5,130 nucleotides of DNA from an uncultured Gammaproteobacteria bacterium (GCA_938039225.1 CALHVH010000006.1:1-5130); one strand, 5' to 3'. Shown: positions 1 to 5,130, counted from the stretch's first letter. Numbers and translations: made by a program. The notes: generated by a model not told the origin, from the sequence alone.

Positions 1-1
1 T

Positions 2-226
2 AAATTGTTTAATCTTTTAAATAATTTATCACCGGTATTTATTAAATCTGAAATCAAAGAAGTAAAAAATTTTATTGATATTTGTGAGTACGGTTTAGCT
101 CTTCAAACTGCTGTCAATATAATTGAAGAAAAAAAGAAAAACCCGCCTAATGAGGTATTCACCTTGCTTTATGATTTGGCTGAAACGATATCGACTGTAG
201 ATACAAACTTCGTTGTTGATATTTAA
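2..226 (+). CDS. MafI-like immunity protein, 3' part (5' end outside window)
   Basis: The frame is open to the left edge, so the true start is probably outside the window. A TTG at 5 is the first start-like codon inside, but nothing upstream of it is visible to support it. About 74 residues can be read. The central stretch EVKNFIDICEYGLALQTAV, followed by a charged helix (NIIEEKKK) and a final helix, resembles small MafI-family immunity proteins. Those carry a pattern like 'F-I-x-x-x-E-Y/F-G-L-A-L-E' and are usually 80-100 residues. Such proteins are known to neutralise a cognate polymorphic toxin in the cytoplasm. No signal peptide or membrane segment is seen. The gene is clearly richer in A+T than the dcw genes, which fits horizontal acquisition. 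No toxin gene is visible, though one could lie just to the left. The family call rests on remembered sequence patterns only; an unrelated small helical protein is possible. Confidence 0.5.
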   Translation, partial: KLFNLLNNLSPVFIKSEIKEVKNFIDICEYGLALQTAVNIIEEKKKNPPNEVFTLLYDLAETISTVDTNFVVDI

Positions 227-243
227 TCGGAGGCGATAAGTTT

Positions 244-420
244 TTAATCTAATTCTCGTTCAATAAGTTTTTTCATTGCTTCAATTTCGCCAAACTCAAT
301 GTATTTTTGATAGAGCAAATCAAATCTATCACTTGGTCTAAACGTATCTTTTCCCAAGAATTTTAAAGCTTCTTGCGTAATCAGTGTTTGCTCAGTTTGT
401 AGACTTGCAACATGTTTGTA
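244..420 (-). pseudogene. Headless 3' gene remnant, function unknown
   Basis: On the minus strand an open frame of 58 codons ends at a TAA (complement of 244-246) and is bounded upstream by an in-frame TAG (complement of 421-423). The peptide ends in QKYIEFGEIEAMKKLIEREL plus D, a charged, helical tail with natural-looking composition and AT-rich codon use. There is no ATG before its 49th codon, and the only early alternative start is a CTG at codon 13. Beyond the TAG the frame stays open for 14 more codons back to an ATG at 463-465, immediately beside rnpB. The simplest reading is the 3' end of a gene whose 5' part was lost at a breakpoint next to rnpB. It converges with the immunity-like gene, stop to stop, 17 nt apart. 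I do not recognise the family. A non-coding chance frame cannot be excluded. Confidence 0.4.
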
Positions 421-430
421 CTATTCTAGA

Positions 431-458
431 TTGCTTATTTTTAGATTCCCTGTATCGT
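431..458 (+). promoter_or_regulatory. Possible rnpB promoter
   Basis: TTGCTT (431-436) and TATCGT (453-458), separated by 16 bp, form a weak sigma70-like pair. The -10 is preceded by TG one base upstream. Transcription would begin about 465-467, which matches the 5' edge of the RNase P RNA terminal helix. The boxes match consensus at only 3 of 6 and 4 of 6 positions. The call therefore rests mainly on being at the right place. Confidence 0.3.
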
Positions 459-466
459 ACCTCATA

Positions 467-816
467 TGAGTCGGCCAGGCAGTAGCTGTTGATGTAAATC
501 AATGGAGGAAAGTCCGGGCTCCATAGGGTAGAACGCCAGATAACGTCTGGGTGGTGTGAACCAACGGAAAGTGCCACAGAAAATATACCGCTAGCTTCGG
601 CTAGTAAGGGTGAAATGGTGCGGTAAGAGCGCACCGCGCTTTTGGCAACAAGAGTGGCAGGGCAAACCCCGTTCGGAGCAAGGCCAAATAGGGGAGTTGG
701 GGCGAAAGTTCCGCCTGTGACCCACAGGGCTCCCGGGTAGGCTGCTTGAGATGCATGGCGACATGTATCCAGATGAATGACTGTCCGCGACAGAACCCGG
801 CTTATCGGCCGACTCA
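467..816 (+). ncRNA. rnpB: RNase P RNA, bacterial type A
   Basis: This is the catalytic RNA of RNase P, which removes the 5' leader of pre-tRNAs with the small protein RnpA. The ends are set by a perfect 10-bp P1 helix (467-476 with 807-816). Conserved core blocks appear in order: GGAGGAAAGTCCGGGCTCCA (from 504), AAGGGTGAAA (606), GTGCGGTAAGAGCGCAC (618), GGAGCAAGGCCAAATAGGGG (675), GGGTAGGCTGCTTGAG (735) and AGATGAATGACTGTCC (771), followed by GACAGAACCCGGCTTATC. Local hairpins carry stable caps. At the P3 position 486-493/498-505 has a GUAA loop. At the P12 position 591-595/600-604 has a UUCG loop. At 639-644/649-654 the loop is GCAA. At the P18 position 750-757/762-769 has a GCGA loop. P3 and P12 are much shorter than in E. 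coli. A CTGTG/CACAG hairpin (715-727) sits where P17 is expected. Helix names follow my memory of the E. coli structure. The mature ends could differ by a few bases. Confidence 0.97.
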
Positions 817-826
817 GACTTTTTTT
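807..826 (+). terminator. Possible rnpB terminator: P1 3' strand plus T7
   Basis: Seven T residues (820-826) follow three bases after the 3' strand of the P1 helix. A U-run just behind a GC-rich stem looks like an intrinsic terminator. However, the partner strand of this stem lies about 340 nt upstream, and no strong local hairpin ends next to the T-run. The run may instead mark a processing or partial termination site. Confidence 0.3.
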
Positions 827-862
827 GTAATATTCTGCATAATTAATAAACAATATCATATT

Positions 863-894
863 CTTAACAAGCGCTTAAAAGAAGTGCTTGTAAG
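863..894. repeat. Imperfect inverted repeat / hairpin between rnpB and mraZ
   Basis: ACAAGCGCTT (867-876) pairs with AAGTGCTTGT (882-891) across a 5-nt AAAAG loop, with one G-U pair. The stem can be extended by three pairs (863-865 with 892-894) if A866 is bulged. It is the strongest local hairpin in the 827-1108 gap. No T-run follows, so it is not a standard intrinsic terminator. It could act in rnpB 3' end formation or termination, or be a protein binding site; the sequence does not decide between these. Confidence 0.5.
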
Positions 895-993
895 TTGTTG
901 ATAATTGGTTTTATTAGTACTTGATTTTTTGCAAAATTTAGTGCAAAATCACTCGTAAGTCACTGTTCTCACACAATTTTTTCTAAATTGCAG

Positions 994-1023
994 TTGACAC
1001 TCCTGCCAGCCATTCACTATAGT
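994..1023 (+). promoter_or_regulatory. Main promoter of the mraZ operon (sigma70 type)
   Basis: A perfect -35 box TTGACA (994-999) and a 5 of 6 -10 box TATAGT (1018-1023) are separated by 18 bp. An AT-rich stretch with a 6-bp inverted repeat (CAATTT 974-979, AAATTG 985-990) lies just upstream and could serve as an UP-like element. Transcription should start near 1030, giving a leader of about 79 nt before mraZ. The MraZ boxes fall just downstream of the start, as expected for an autoregulated mra promoter. It is the best-looking promoter in the window and would serve mraZ through at least murE. Confidence 0.75.
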
Positions 1024-1028
1024 GTCAA
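994..1028. repeat. 8-bp inverted repeat enclosing the mra core promoter
   Basis: TTGACACT (994-1001) and AGTGTCAA (1021-1028) are perfect reverse complements separated by 19 bp. The left arm contains the whole -35 box, and the right arm overlaps the end of the -10 and reaches almost to the expected start point. The arms are 27 bp apart centre to centre, somewhat over two and a half helical turns. This could be an operator for a dimeric regulator or a coincidence. No known binding consensus was recognised. Confidence 0.5.
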
Positions 1029-1032
1029 GAAG

Positions 1033-1057
1033 TGGTAAAAAGTGGGAGAAAATGGGT
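1033..1057 (+). promoter_or_regulatory. MraZ operator: three 10-bp-phased TGGG-type boxes
   Basis: TGGTA (1033-1037), TGGGA (1043-1047) and TGGGT (1053-1057) are direct repeats with exact 5-nt spacers. E. coli MraZ is known to bind TGGGN direct repeats with 5-nt spacing near its own promoter and to repress the operon. The first box is degenerate. A further TGGGC at 1081-1085 is outside this phase. Their place just after the predicted start of transcription fits repression by MraZ encoded directly downstream. Confidence 0.65.
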
Positions 1058-1108
1058 TTTTGATACTTATGTAGTCCAAATGGGCTCCAAAACCCCAAAA
1101 ACAAGCAA

Positions 1109-1558
1109 ATGTTACGCGGTGCTAGTCAAATAAACTTGGATGCGAAGGGTCGTTTATCGATTCCTTCACGCTACCGCGCGCAACTGCAAGAAACTTGCCA
1201 AGGGCAGGTCATTATCACGGTTGATAAGGATTACTGCCTTCTAATCTATCCCCTACATGAGTGGGAAGAGGTTGAGCGCAAGTTAAATCGCCTCCCTAAC
1301 TTGAATAAACAAGCCCGCCGTTTACAGCGCTTGATGATTGGTTACGCGTCTGAAGTTGAAATGGATGGTAATGGTCGTTTATTGCTACCAAAAGAATTAC
1401 GCGCCTTTGCTGGATTAGAGAAACAAGTGGTTCTCTTAGGTCAGGGCAATAAGTTTGAATTGTGGGATGAAACTCGTTGGAACGAAAATCGTGATGCATG
1501 GCTTGCCGAAGAGAGTGAAGGTCCTCTTGAAGGCGAACTAGAAACTCTGTCTTTATAA
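1109..1558 (+). CDS. mraZ: Transcriptional regulator MraZ
   Basis: MraZ is an AbrB-like DNA-binding protein that forms a ring-shaped oligomer and regulates the division and cell wall operon, including its own gene. The 149 residues match the family length (152 in E. coli) and order. The start MLRGASQINLDAKGRLSIP carries the first DNA-contacting loop D11-x-K-G-R-x4-P19. The second copy is D86-G-N-G-R-x3-P94. NKFELWDE (114-121) is the usual late motif. The ATG at 1109 is chosen because the family starts with M-F/L-R-G, although no Shine-Dalgarno sequence is visible in the A-rich stretch before it. It is the first gene of the operon, with the MraZ boxes in its leader. The rsmH start lies 12 nt after its stop. 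Confidence 0.96.
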   Translation: MLRGASQINLDAKGRLSIPSRYRAQLQETCQGQVIITVDKDYCLLIYPLHEWEEVERKLNRLPNLNKQARRLQRLMIGYASEVEMDGNGRLLLPKELRAFAGLEKQVVLLGQGNKFELWDETRWNENRDAWLAEESEGPLEGELETLSL

Positions 1559-1570
1559 AAGGAATTAGAA

Positions 1571-2575
1571 ATGACAGATAAAAATAATAGCGAGTTGACG
1601 ACGACGGCAACTCTCACAAAAACGCATGAGCCAGTTTTATTTAATGAGGTCTTGGCTAACTTGTCTTTAAACACGAACAGTGTAGTAGTTGATGCGACTT
1701 TTGGTCGCGGTGGTCATTCGGCAGCAATATTGCCGCAGGTTAGTGCGCTCTACGCATTTGATAGAGATCCAACAGCGGTTGAGCATGCAAATAAGCATTT
1801 TTCAGAGATTCAAAACTTTACTTTAATAAATCGTCCTTTTAGTGAGCTCCAAGCAGGTCTGTCCCAACACGCCATCACAGGAATTGATGGCCTGTTAATG
1901 GACTTAGGTGTGTCTTCTCCTCAGTTTGATGTAGCGGAACGAGGTTTTAGTTTTCGTTTAGATGGGCCACTAGATATGCGTATGAACTTTGAAAGTGGTA
2001 TGCCGGTTAGTGAGTGGTTAGCGGATGCATCTCATCAAGAAATTGCACGTGTTATTCGTACCTTTGGTGATGAGTCTGATGCTTTGGCTATCGCCAGTGA
2101 AATACTTGCACTAAGAGAACATACAGCACTCACGCGTACTTCACAGTTGGCGGATATCGTTACAACTGTGAAGGCCAAGAAATACAAATCACACGCGCAA
2201 AGACGAAAAGAAGGAATGAAAAAAACCATTCATCCCGCCACTAAAACTTTTCAAGCCTTACGAATTTTTATTAACCAAGAAATGCATGAGTTAGAAGCTT
2301 GTTTAGAGCAAAGTTTGGAAGTGTTAAATGCAGGTGGCCGATTATGTGTGATCAGCTTTCATTCATTAGAAGACAGAATTGTTAAGCGTTTTATGCGAGA
2401 TCACTCTCGTGTGGATCCGGCTTTGGCTGGCTTGCCGGAAATACCGGTTTCAATGCGACCAAAGTTAAAGATTGTTGGAAAAGCTATACACGCTACAAAA
2501 GAAGAAATAGAAAAAAATCCGCGTGCTCGTAGTGCTGTAATGCGTGTGGCAGAACGAATTAGGGATGTTGCTTAA
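1571..2575 (+). CDS. rsmH: 16S rRNA (cytosine(1402)-N(4))-methyltransferase
   Basis: RsmH (MraW) uses S-adenosylmethionine to methylate N4 of C1402 in the decoding centre of 16S rRNA, acting on the small subunit in the cytoplasm. The Rossmann-type SAM site shows DATFGRGGHS (41-50) and the acidic FDRDP (63-67). DLGVSSPQ (111-118), AERGFSF and GPLDMRM (132-138) follow. HPATKTFQALRI (221-232) and ISFHSLEDRIVKRFM are hallmarks of the family's C-terminal half. It is 334 residues against 313 in E. coli. The extra length is an N-terminal extension of about 15 residues and a Lys/Arg-rich insert (about 200-219) before the HPAT motif. An AAAAGGA Shine-Dalgarno (1557-1563), 7 nt before the ATG, supports this start. 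The gene lies in the usual place between mraZ and ftsL. Confidence 0.97.
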   Translation: MTDKNNSELTTTATLTKTHEPVLFNEVLANLSLNTNSVVVDATFGRGGHSAAILPQVSALYAFDRDPTAVEHANKHFSEIQNFTLINRPFSELQAGLSQHAITGIDGLLMDLGVSSPQFDVAERGFSFRLDGPLDMRMNFESGMPVSEWLADASHQEIARVIRTFGDESDALAIASEILALREHTALTRTSQLADIVTTVKAKKYKSHAQRRKEGMKKTIHPATKTFQALRIFINQEMHELEACLEQSLEVLNAGGRLCVISFHSLEDRIVKRFMRDHSRVDPALAGLPEIPVSMRPKLKIVGKAIHATKEEIEKNPRARSAVMRVAERIRDVA

Positions 2576-2578
2576 TAT

Positions 2579-2857
2579 ATGCAGCGTTTTTGGTTGTATG
2601 TTTTGCTAGGTGCTTTGTGGTTTGCTGTTTTAGTCTCGGCGATTGCCGTTGTAACAGTAAGACATGAAGTGCGTACACGTTTTATAGAGTTACAGAAAAT
2701 TGTTAAAACTCGTGATGCCTTAATTGTTGAATGGGGTCAGTTGCAAATTGAACAAAGTACGTTTGCAACTCATGGGCGAATTGATCGTTTGGCGCGTGAA
2801 AAATTGAAATTAAAACAGCCCTTGGCTGACGACATAATTATTGTAAGTAGTCAATAA
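2579..2857 (+). CDS. ftsL: Cell division protein FtsL
   Basis: FtsL is a bitopic inner membrane protein that joins FtsB and FtsQ and helps activate the FtsWI septal synthase. The 92-residue product has a cytoplasmic tail of only about three residues and one hydrophobic span (about 4-27, rich in L, A, V, W). A periplasmic helix follows with spaced hydrophobic residues (about 30-60, including FIELQKIVKTRDALIVEWGQL), typical of the FtsL coiled coil. RIDRLAREKLKLKQP (about 67-81) matches the conserved end of the family. The E. coli protein has a longer cytoplasmic tail, while a short one is usual in Pseudomonas-like FtsL. Its ATG is 3 nt after the rsmH stop, with no well-placed Shine-Dalgarno, suggesting translational coupling. 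Sequence identity in this family is low, so position and architecture carry much of the call. Confidence 0.93.
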   Translation: MQRFWLYVLLGALWFAVLVSAIAVVTVRHEVRTRFIELQKIVKTRDALIVEWGQLQIEQSTFATHGRIDRLAREKLKLKQPLADDIIIVSSQ

Positions 2858-2861
2858 ATAT

Positions 2862-4625
2862 ATGAGTACAAAAAACAGTAAACGAAGCGAATTGCAAAAC
2901 CGTGTTGCTGCCTTTAAATGGCGCGGCATGTTTTTGTTTGTTTGTTTTAGTTTGTTGTGCTGTGGATTAGTGGGGCGAGCATTTTATTTGCAAGTAACGC
3001 ATCACGATTTTTACTCAGATCAAGCTGATGCTCGTCATGTGCGCACTGTAAAAATCAGCGCTCATCGTGGAAAAATTACAGATAGAAATAATAAGTTAAT
3101 TGCTGTTAGTACTCCGGTTGATTCAATTTGGGTTAACCCCAAAACCATTTTGCAAAACGAAGTTGATTACGCATCACTTGCAAAATCTTTAGGACGTAGC
3201 GAAGAGTGGTTGTCACGTCGGGTTAGTCAAAATTCTCATAAAGAATTTATTTATTTACGTAGGCATATGCGTCCTGATTTAGCCGAACAGATAAAAAGTT
3301 TAGAAATACCGGGATTGTATCTAGAGCGCGAATACCGTCGTTATTACCCAGCCGGTGAAGTAACGGCGCATCTTTTAGGATTTACCAATATTGATGACCA
3401 AGGTCAAGAAGGTATTGAGCTTGCGTACGATCATCGTTTGCAAGGTGTGGCTGGAAAAAAACAAGTATTGCGTGATCGTTTGGGTCGAAGTATCGATGAC
3501 TTTAGTTTAGTTAAAGAGCCTCATCCTGGGGAAACGTTACAAACTAGTATTGACTTGCGTTTGCAATACTTGGCATATAGAGAATTAAAAACAGCAGTTA
3601 AAAAATTTAATGCAACTTCTGGTTCATTGGTTGTTTTAGATGTGCATTCTGGAGAAGTATTAGCGATGGTTAATCAACCATCTTACAATCCAAATAATCG
3701 GGGTAACTCGCCTATATCGCATTATAGAAATAGAGCGGTTACTGATTTGTTTGAACCGGGTTCAAGTGTTAAGCCTCTAATTGCTGCTGCAGCTATTGAA
3801 ACTAAAGGTTATTCGCAAAACTCAATAATTGATACTGCTCCTGGTTTTTTTAAGATTGGAGCTCGCACAGTTAAGGATAAACGTAACTTAGGTAAAATTG
3901 ATTTATCAACAATTATTTCTCGTTCTAGCAATGTTGGTATAGCAAAAGTTGCATTGGATGTGGACTCACAAAAACTTTGGCAAGTATTAAATGGCTTTGG
4001 TTTAGGTCAGTTGACTTACAGTAATTTCCCTGGAGAGTCAGCAGGGCTGCTTAATCATTATAGTAATTGGCGCCCAATATCTCAGGCGAGTTTAGCGTAT
4101 GGGTATGGTTTGTCAGTGACTCCTTTGCAGTTAGCACAAGCCTATGCAGTGATTGGTAATGATGGCTTACGCACTCCTGTTAGTTTTTTAAAGCGAGAAG
4201 TCAGTGATGCAAAAAAACTAAGTCAGCGTGTAATTTCACCGGATACGGCCCAACAAGCTATTACTATGATGGAGGCGGTGGTGAACCCTGGAGGGACTGC
4301 TCCCCAGGCTCGAATAGAAGGTTATCGCGTTGCTGGTAAGACGGGTACAGCTTGGAAATTTATCAATGGGGCTTATAGTCAGGAGCGATATAGAGGGTCA
4401 TTTGTGGGCTTAGCACCTGCAACAGATCCACAAGTGGCAGTGGTTGTAATGATTGATGATCCGCGTGGAGAAAAATATTACGGCGGTGATGTGGCGGCCC
4501 CAGTTTTTTCAAATACATTGGCCGGTGCGTTGCGTTTACTGAATATCCAACCAGATGGTTTTGTTGAAACGCCTGAGTCACTACAGGTTAGTCGTCAGCT
4601 TAGTGTGACAGGAGCTGCAAAGTAA
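2862..4625 (+). CDS. ftsI: Peptidoglycan D,D-transpeptidase FtsI (PBP3)
   Basis: FtsI is the septum-specific class B penicillin-binding protein. It cross-links stem peptides in nascent septal peptidoglycan, working with the glycosyltransferase FtsW, and is a beta-lactam target. The 587 residues equal the E. coli length (588). There is a short cytoplasmic tail, one membrane anchor (about 23-42, followed by GRAFYLQ-type sequence), and a pedestal domain with RGKITDR (69-75) and YYPAGEVTAHLLG (161-173). The transpeptidase domain has all three active-site motifs: S301-S-V-K304 (nucleophile S301), S355-S-N357 and K493-T-G495. No key residue is missing. The ATG follows the ftsL stop by 4 nt and lacks a Shine-Dalgarno sequence. 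The stop TAA shares one base with the murE ATG. The product is most likely membrane-anchored with its catalytic domain in the periplasm. Confidence 0.98.
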   Translation: MSTKNSKRSELQNRVAAFKWRGMFLFVCFSLLCCGLVGRAFYLQVTHHDFYSDQADARHVRTVKISAHRGKITDRNNKLIAVSTPVDSIWVNPKTILQNEVDYASLAKSLGRSEEWLSRRVSQNSHKEFIYLRRHMRPDLAEQIKSLEIPGLYLEREYRRYYPAGEVTAHLLGFTNIDDQGQEGIELAYDHRLQGVAGKKQVLRDRLGRSIDDFSLVKEPHPGETLQTSIDLRLQYLAYRELKTAVKKFNATSGSLVVLDVHSGEVLAMVNQPSYNPNNRGNSPISHYRNRAVTDLFEPGSSVKPLIAAAAIETKGYSQNSIIDTAPGFFKIGARTVKDKRNLGKIDLSTIISRSSNVGIAKVALDVDSQKLWQVLNGFGLGQLTYSNFPGESAGLLNHYSNWRPISQASLAYGYGLSVTPLQLAQAYAVIGNDGLRTPVSFLKREVSDAKKLSQRVISPDTAQQAITMMEAVVNPGGTAPQARIEGYRVAGKTGTAWKFINGAYSQERYRGSFVGLAPATDPQVAVVVMIDDPRGEKYYGGDVAAPVFSNTLAGALRLLNIQPDGFVETPESLQVSRQLSVTGAAK

Positions 4626-5130
4626 TGACAACTCCTCTTCTAAATAAAAATTTAAATGATCTATTAAAAGGTTTTGTTGATATTGAGCAATTGCCAAATA
4701 TTGAAATAGCTAATTTGGTTCTAGATTCTCGTGAATTACAAGCAAATGATTTGTTCATTGCAGTTGCAGGTTCTCAGGCTCATGGCCTGGATTATTTGCA
4801 AGATGTTATTGCCGCAAAACCTGCAATAATTTTGTATGAGCCAACAGAAAAATATTCTGAAATAGAAACGGCTGGGATTCCAAGCATTGCGATTAAAAAT
4901 TTACGTCAATATGTTTCAAGTATTGCGTCTCGATATTTTTTAAATCCAAGTAAATCACTGGATATAACCGCAATAACTGGAACAAATGGTAAGACAACCA
5001 GTGCGTTTTTACTTGCGCAACTGCTTAAGTCGCAAGGTGTAGATGTAGCAATTATTGGTACTACAGGATTTGGCCGATTAAATGACTTAAAGGCATCAGA
5101 GTTAACCACGCCGGATGCCATTAAATTGCA
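4625..5130 (+). CDS. murE: UDP-MurNAc-tripeptide synthetase MurE, N-terminal part (cut by window edge)
   Basis: MurE is a cytoplasmic ATP-dependent ligase that adds the third residue, meso-diaminopimelate in most Gram-negative bacteria, to UDP-MurNAc-L-Ala-D-Glu. The frame starts with ATG at 4625 inside TAATG, overlapping the ftsI stop by one base. AGGAG (4610-4614), 10 nt upstream, is a good Shine-Dalgarno. The frame stays open for 168 codons to the right edge. Visible motifs are DSRELQANDLFIAVAG (34-49), the UDP-binding N-terminal domain pattern, the ATP-binding loop TGTNGKTT (118-125) at the start of the central domain, and TTPDAIKL near the edge, a MurE-typical substrate-binding stretch. 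The full family length is about 490-500 residues, so roughly two thirds lies outside, including the residues that choose diaminopimelate over lysine. The gene order ftsI-murE is the standard one. Confidence 0.96.
   Translation, partial: MTTPLLNKNLNDLLKGFVDIEQLPNIEIANLVLDSRELQANDLFIAVAGSQAHGLDYLQDVIAAKPAIILYEPTEKYSEIETAGIPSIAIKNLRQYVSSIASRYFLNPSKSLDITAITGTNGKTTSAFLLAQLLKSQGVDVAIIGTTGFGRLNDLKASELTTPDAIKL

Noticed and set aside
392..859. A 155-codon minus-strand open frame across the rnpB region
   Set aside because: It is antisense to the whole RNase P RNA, whose conserved blocks and helices explain the sequence; the protein has no recognisable features.
921..949. Second promoter, TTGATT (921-926) and CAAAAT (944-949) with 17-bp spacing
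   Set aside because: Both boxes are only 4 of 6 matches in very AT-rich DNA, and a much better promoter lies 73 bp downstream.
1296..1674. Two minus-strand open frames (1296-1610, 1441-1674)
   Set aside because: They are antisense to mraZ and the start of rsmH, both clear family members; low-complexity Ser/Leu-rich products are typical of shadow frames.
2035..2229. Minus-strand open frame inside rsmH
   Set aside because: Antisense to conserved RsmH sequence, no ribosome binding site or family resemblance.
4363..5121. Minus-strand open frames in ftsI (4363-4581) and murE (4906-5121)
   Set aside because: Antisense to the conserved KTG region of FtsI and the ATP-binding loop of MurE; no independent evidence for them.
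1..5130. CRISPR array, insertion sequence, tRNA, att site or a novel multi-gene system
   Set aside because: No regularly spaced repeats, transposase motifs, terminal inverted repeats, tRNA-like folds or duplicated rnpB end were seen; the right-hand 4 kb is a standard dcw cluster start.

Overview
The window looks like a gammaproteobacterial chromosome. Five consecutive genes have the order and lengths of the start of a gammaproteobacterial division and cell wall (dcw) cluster. The RNase P RNA is the bacterial A type and aligns closely with that of E. coli as I remember it. Having rnpB directly upstream of mraZ recalls Pseudomonas and its relatives. Coding sequence is moderately AT-rich, and I cannot name a genus.

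Layout: positions 1-226 hold the 3' part of a small, very AT-rich gene on the + strand that resembles MafI-type immunity proteins of polymorphic toxin systems. Converging on it from the - strand (244-420) is an open frame that looks like the tail of a protein but has no usable start, so it is probably a gene remnant. These two form the only accessory-looking part. Next comes rnpB (about 467-816), folded by a 10-bp terminal helix and followed at once by a T7 run. The 282 bases from 827 to 1108 hold a strong hairpin (863-894), a good sigma70 promoter (994-1023) lying inside an 8-bp inverted repeat, and a leader with three 10-bp-phased TGGG-type MraZ boxes.

From 1109 to the right edge run mraZ, rsmH, ftsL, ftsI and the first 168 codons of murE, all on +, with gaps of 12, 3 and 4 nt and then a 1-nt overlap. 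MraZ is the transcriptional regulator of this operon, RsmH methylates 16S rRNA, FtsL and FtsI are divisome proteins that support septal peptidoglycan synthesis, and MurE makes a peptidoglycan precursor. All the key motifs I looked for in these proteins are present, and no frameshift is seen.

I found no new biological system. The points worth a second look are the immunity-like gene and gene remnant beside rnpB, the inverted repeat over the mra promoter, the compact RNase P RNA with no obvious local terminator, and the lack of Shine-Dalgarno sequences before ftsL and ftsI.
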